The notes under the pieces were generated by a model. The model saw only the letters and a list, made by a program, of their open reading frames with translations. It had not been told where the DNA came from and did no database searches. Below, in pieces: positions 63,261 through 64,000 of a stretch of 64,000 nucleotides of DNA (positions are counted from its first letter, which is position 1; each line of letters begins with the position of its first letter). The stretch lies in assembly GCA_031431475.1 (NCBI GenBank), contig JANPDL010000025.1, positions 62,001-126,000 of the forward strand, read 5' to 3'. This DNA comes from JADCCX01 sp031431475 (GTDB lineage Bacteria > Pseudomonadota > Alphaproteobacteria > Rhizobiales > Beijerinckiaceae). A program made the translations under genes and the position numbers.

Positions 63261-63433
63261 GATTTCCGGGACGTTGCCACTTCAGAGTGGTGAAAGACGC
63301 CTTGTGATCGCCATATTCAGTCCCGTTAGAGTTAACGATCTCTGATGAAAGGTGGCACGCTGCGTTTCATCCGCTTGCTTTGACAGCGCTGGCGTGGCAC
63401 TTTCCGCGCGATTTTGATGGGGCCATTCGAGGA

Positions 63434-64000
63434 ATGTCGGTTTTGCTGCGTGAACTCTCCGTGAAGGGCCTGATGCGGGCGCTGGCCATTATGGTTGTTG
63501 CCATGCCTCTTGCGGCCTGCGAGACAATTTCGTCGATTAATCCCTTTGGGAGCGCCAAGGCTACCAGCGATTTATCCAAGGACGAGCCTGCCGAAGTGCT
63601 GTTTAACGACGGCCTCGCCCGTCTGCAGAGCAACAACTACGACGGAGCGGCACGTAAATTCGCCGAACTGGACAAGCAGTATCCGTACACCAACTGGTCC
63701 AAGCGCAGCCTGTTGCTGCAGACCTTTGCCAATTACGAGAACCGCAGCTACGAGGAGGCGATCTCGAACGGCAAGCGCTTCGTACAGCTCTATCCCGCCG
63801 ACAAGGATGCGGCTTATGCGCAATATCTCGTCGGCATGTCCTATTTCAACCAAATCCCGGATGTCAGCCGTGATCAGGAACGTTCGCAGCGCGCCCTGCT
63901 GGCTATGGACGAACTGATCAACAAGTGGCCGCAGTCCGAATATACGCCCGATGCCCGCCAGCGCGTGGCCGTTGCACGTGACCAGCTTGCCGCCAAGGAA
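63434..64000 (+). CDS. bamD: Outer-membrane assembly lipoprotein BamD (partial, 3' end beyond window)
   Basis: The first 189 codons are present. A signal peptide ends in the lipobox LAAC (C29 from this start). Five TPR-like units follow (AEVLFNDGLARLQSNNYDGA, AARKFAELDKQYPYTNWSKR, YEEAISNGKRFVQLYP, AAYAQYLVGMSYFNQI), as in BamD, which helps BamA insert outer-membrane proteins. ATG at 63473 has a better AAGGG site and would give a 16-residue signal; it may be the true start. Confidence 0.93.
   Translation, partial: MSVLLRELSVKGLMRALAIMVVAMPLAACETISSINPFGSAKATSDLSKDEPAEVLFNDGLARLQSNNYDGAARKFAELDKQYPYTNWSKRSLLLQTFANYENRSYEEAISNGKRFVQLYPADKDAAYAQYLVGMSYFNQIPDVSRDQERSQRALLAMDELINKWPQSEYTPDARQRVAVARDQLAAKE

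Overview
The window reads as a chromosomal stretch of an alphaproteobacterium of the order Hyphomicrobiales (Rhizobiales). The reasons are an NdvA/ChvA-type cyclic beta-glucan exporter, an mraZ-to-ftsZ division and cell-wall (dcw) cluster followed by lpxC and bamD, three exact TTAA-N7-TTAA boxes of the CtrA type, and several small families common in this order (DUF882, DUF1236, DUF6460, TIGR02301, TIGR02281). A finer placement is not safe from sequence reading alone. No tRNA, rRNA, CRISPR array, intact insertion sequence or prophage was seen.

Positions 1-9100 hold the 5' end of a class III aminotransferase gene, a DUF1993 gene, gamma-glutamyltransferase, a retropepsin-like protease and a phosphomannomutase. 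An accessory patch follows (about 4800-8410). It holds dispersed palindromic repeats around a large gene of distinct composition that joins a GHKL ATPase to a probable PD-(D/E)XK nuclease. This is the best candidate for an unrecognised defence-type protein. A HAD hydrolase closes the patch.

Positions 9100-29600 are mostly minus strand: a small Tad-pilus-like trio, ndvA, a zinc peptidase, a TPR protein, a lipid-linked sugar transferase with its epimerase on the plus strand, purS-purQ, two large peptidoglycan enzymes (DUF882/M15-like and L,D-transpeptidase), kdsD, a ferredoxin-reductase-like flavoprotein, tkt-tal, a LexA-like S24 regulator, and DUF952-pyrD on the plus strand. Positions 29600-39250 hold a sigma-54 response regulator, a trans-editing protein, a DnaJ-like protein, pdxH-SDR-NUDIX-TIGR02301, and an ECF sigma/anti-sigma pair divergent from a secreted DUF4394 protein.

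Positions 39390-62026 are the dcw cluster: mraZ, rsmH, ftsL, ftsI, murE, murF, mraY, murD, ftsW, murG, murC, then an insertion (a DUF1236 protein plus a minus-strand DinB, lytic transglycosylase and VWA/TadG block), then murB, ddl, ftsQ, ftsA, ftsZ. Most genes overlap by 1-4 nt. The mraZ promoter carries a CtrA box and three evenly spaced MraZ boxes; a second CtrA box precedes ddl-ftsQA. Lipid A (lpxC) and outer-membrane assembly (bamD, cut by the window end) follow. The right half is therefore devoted to building and dividing the envelope, and the L,D-transpeptidase, M15-like and MltB-like enzymes outside the core cluster belong to the same theme.
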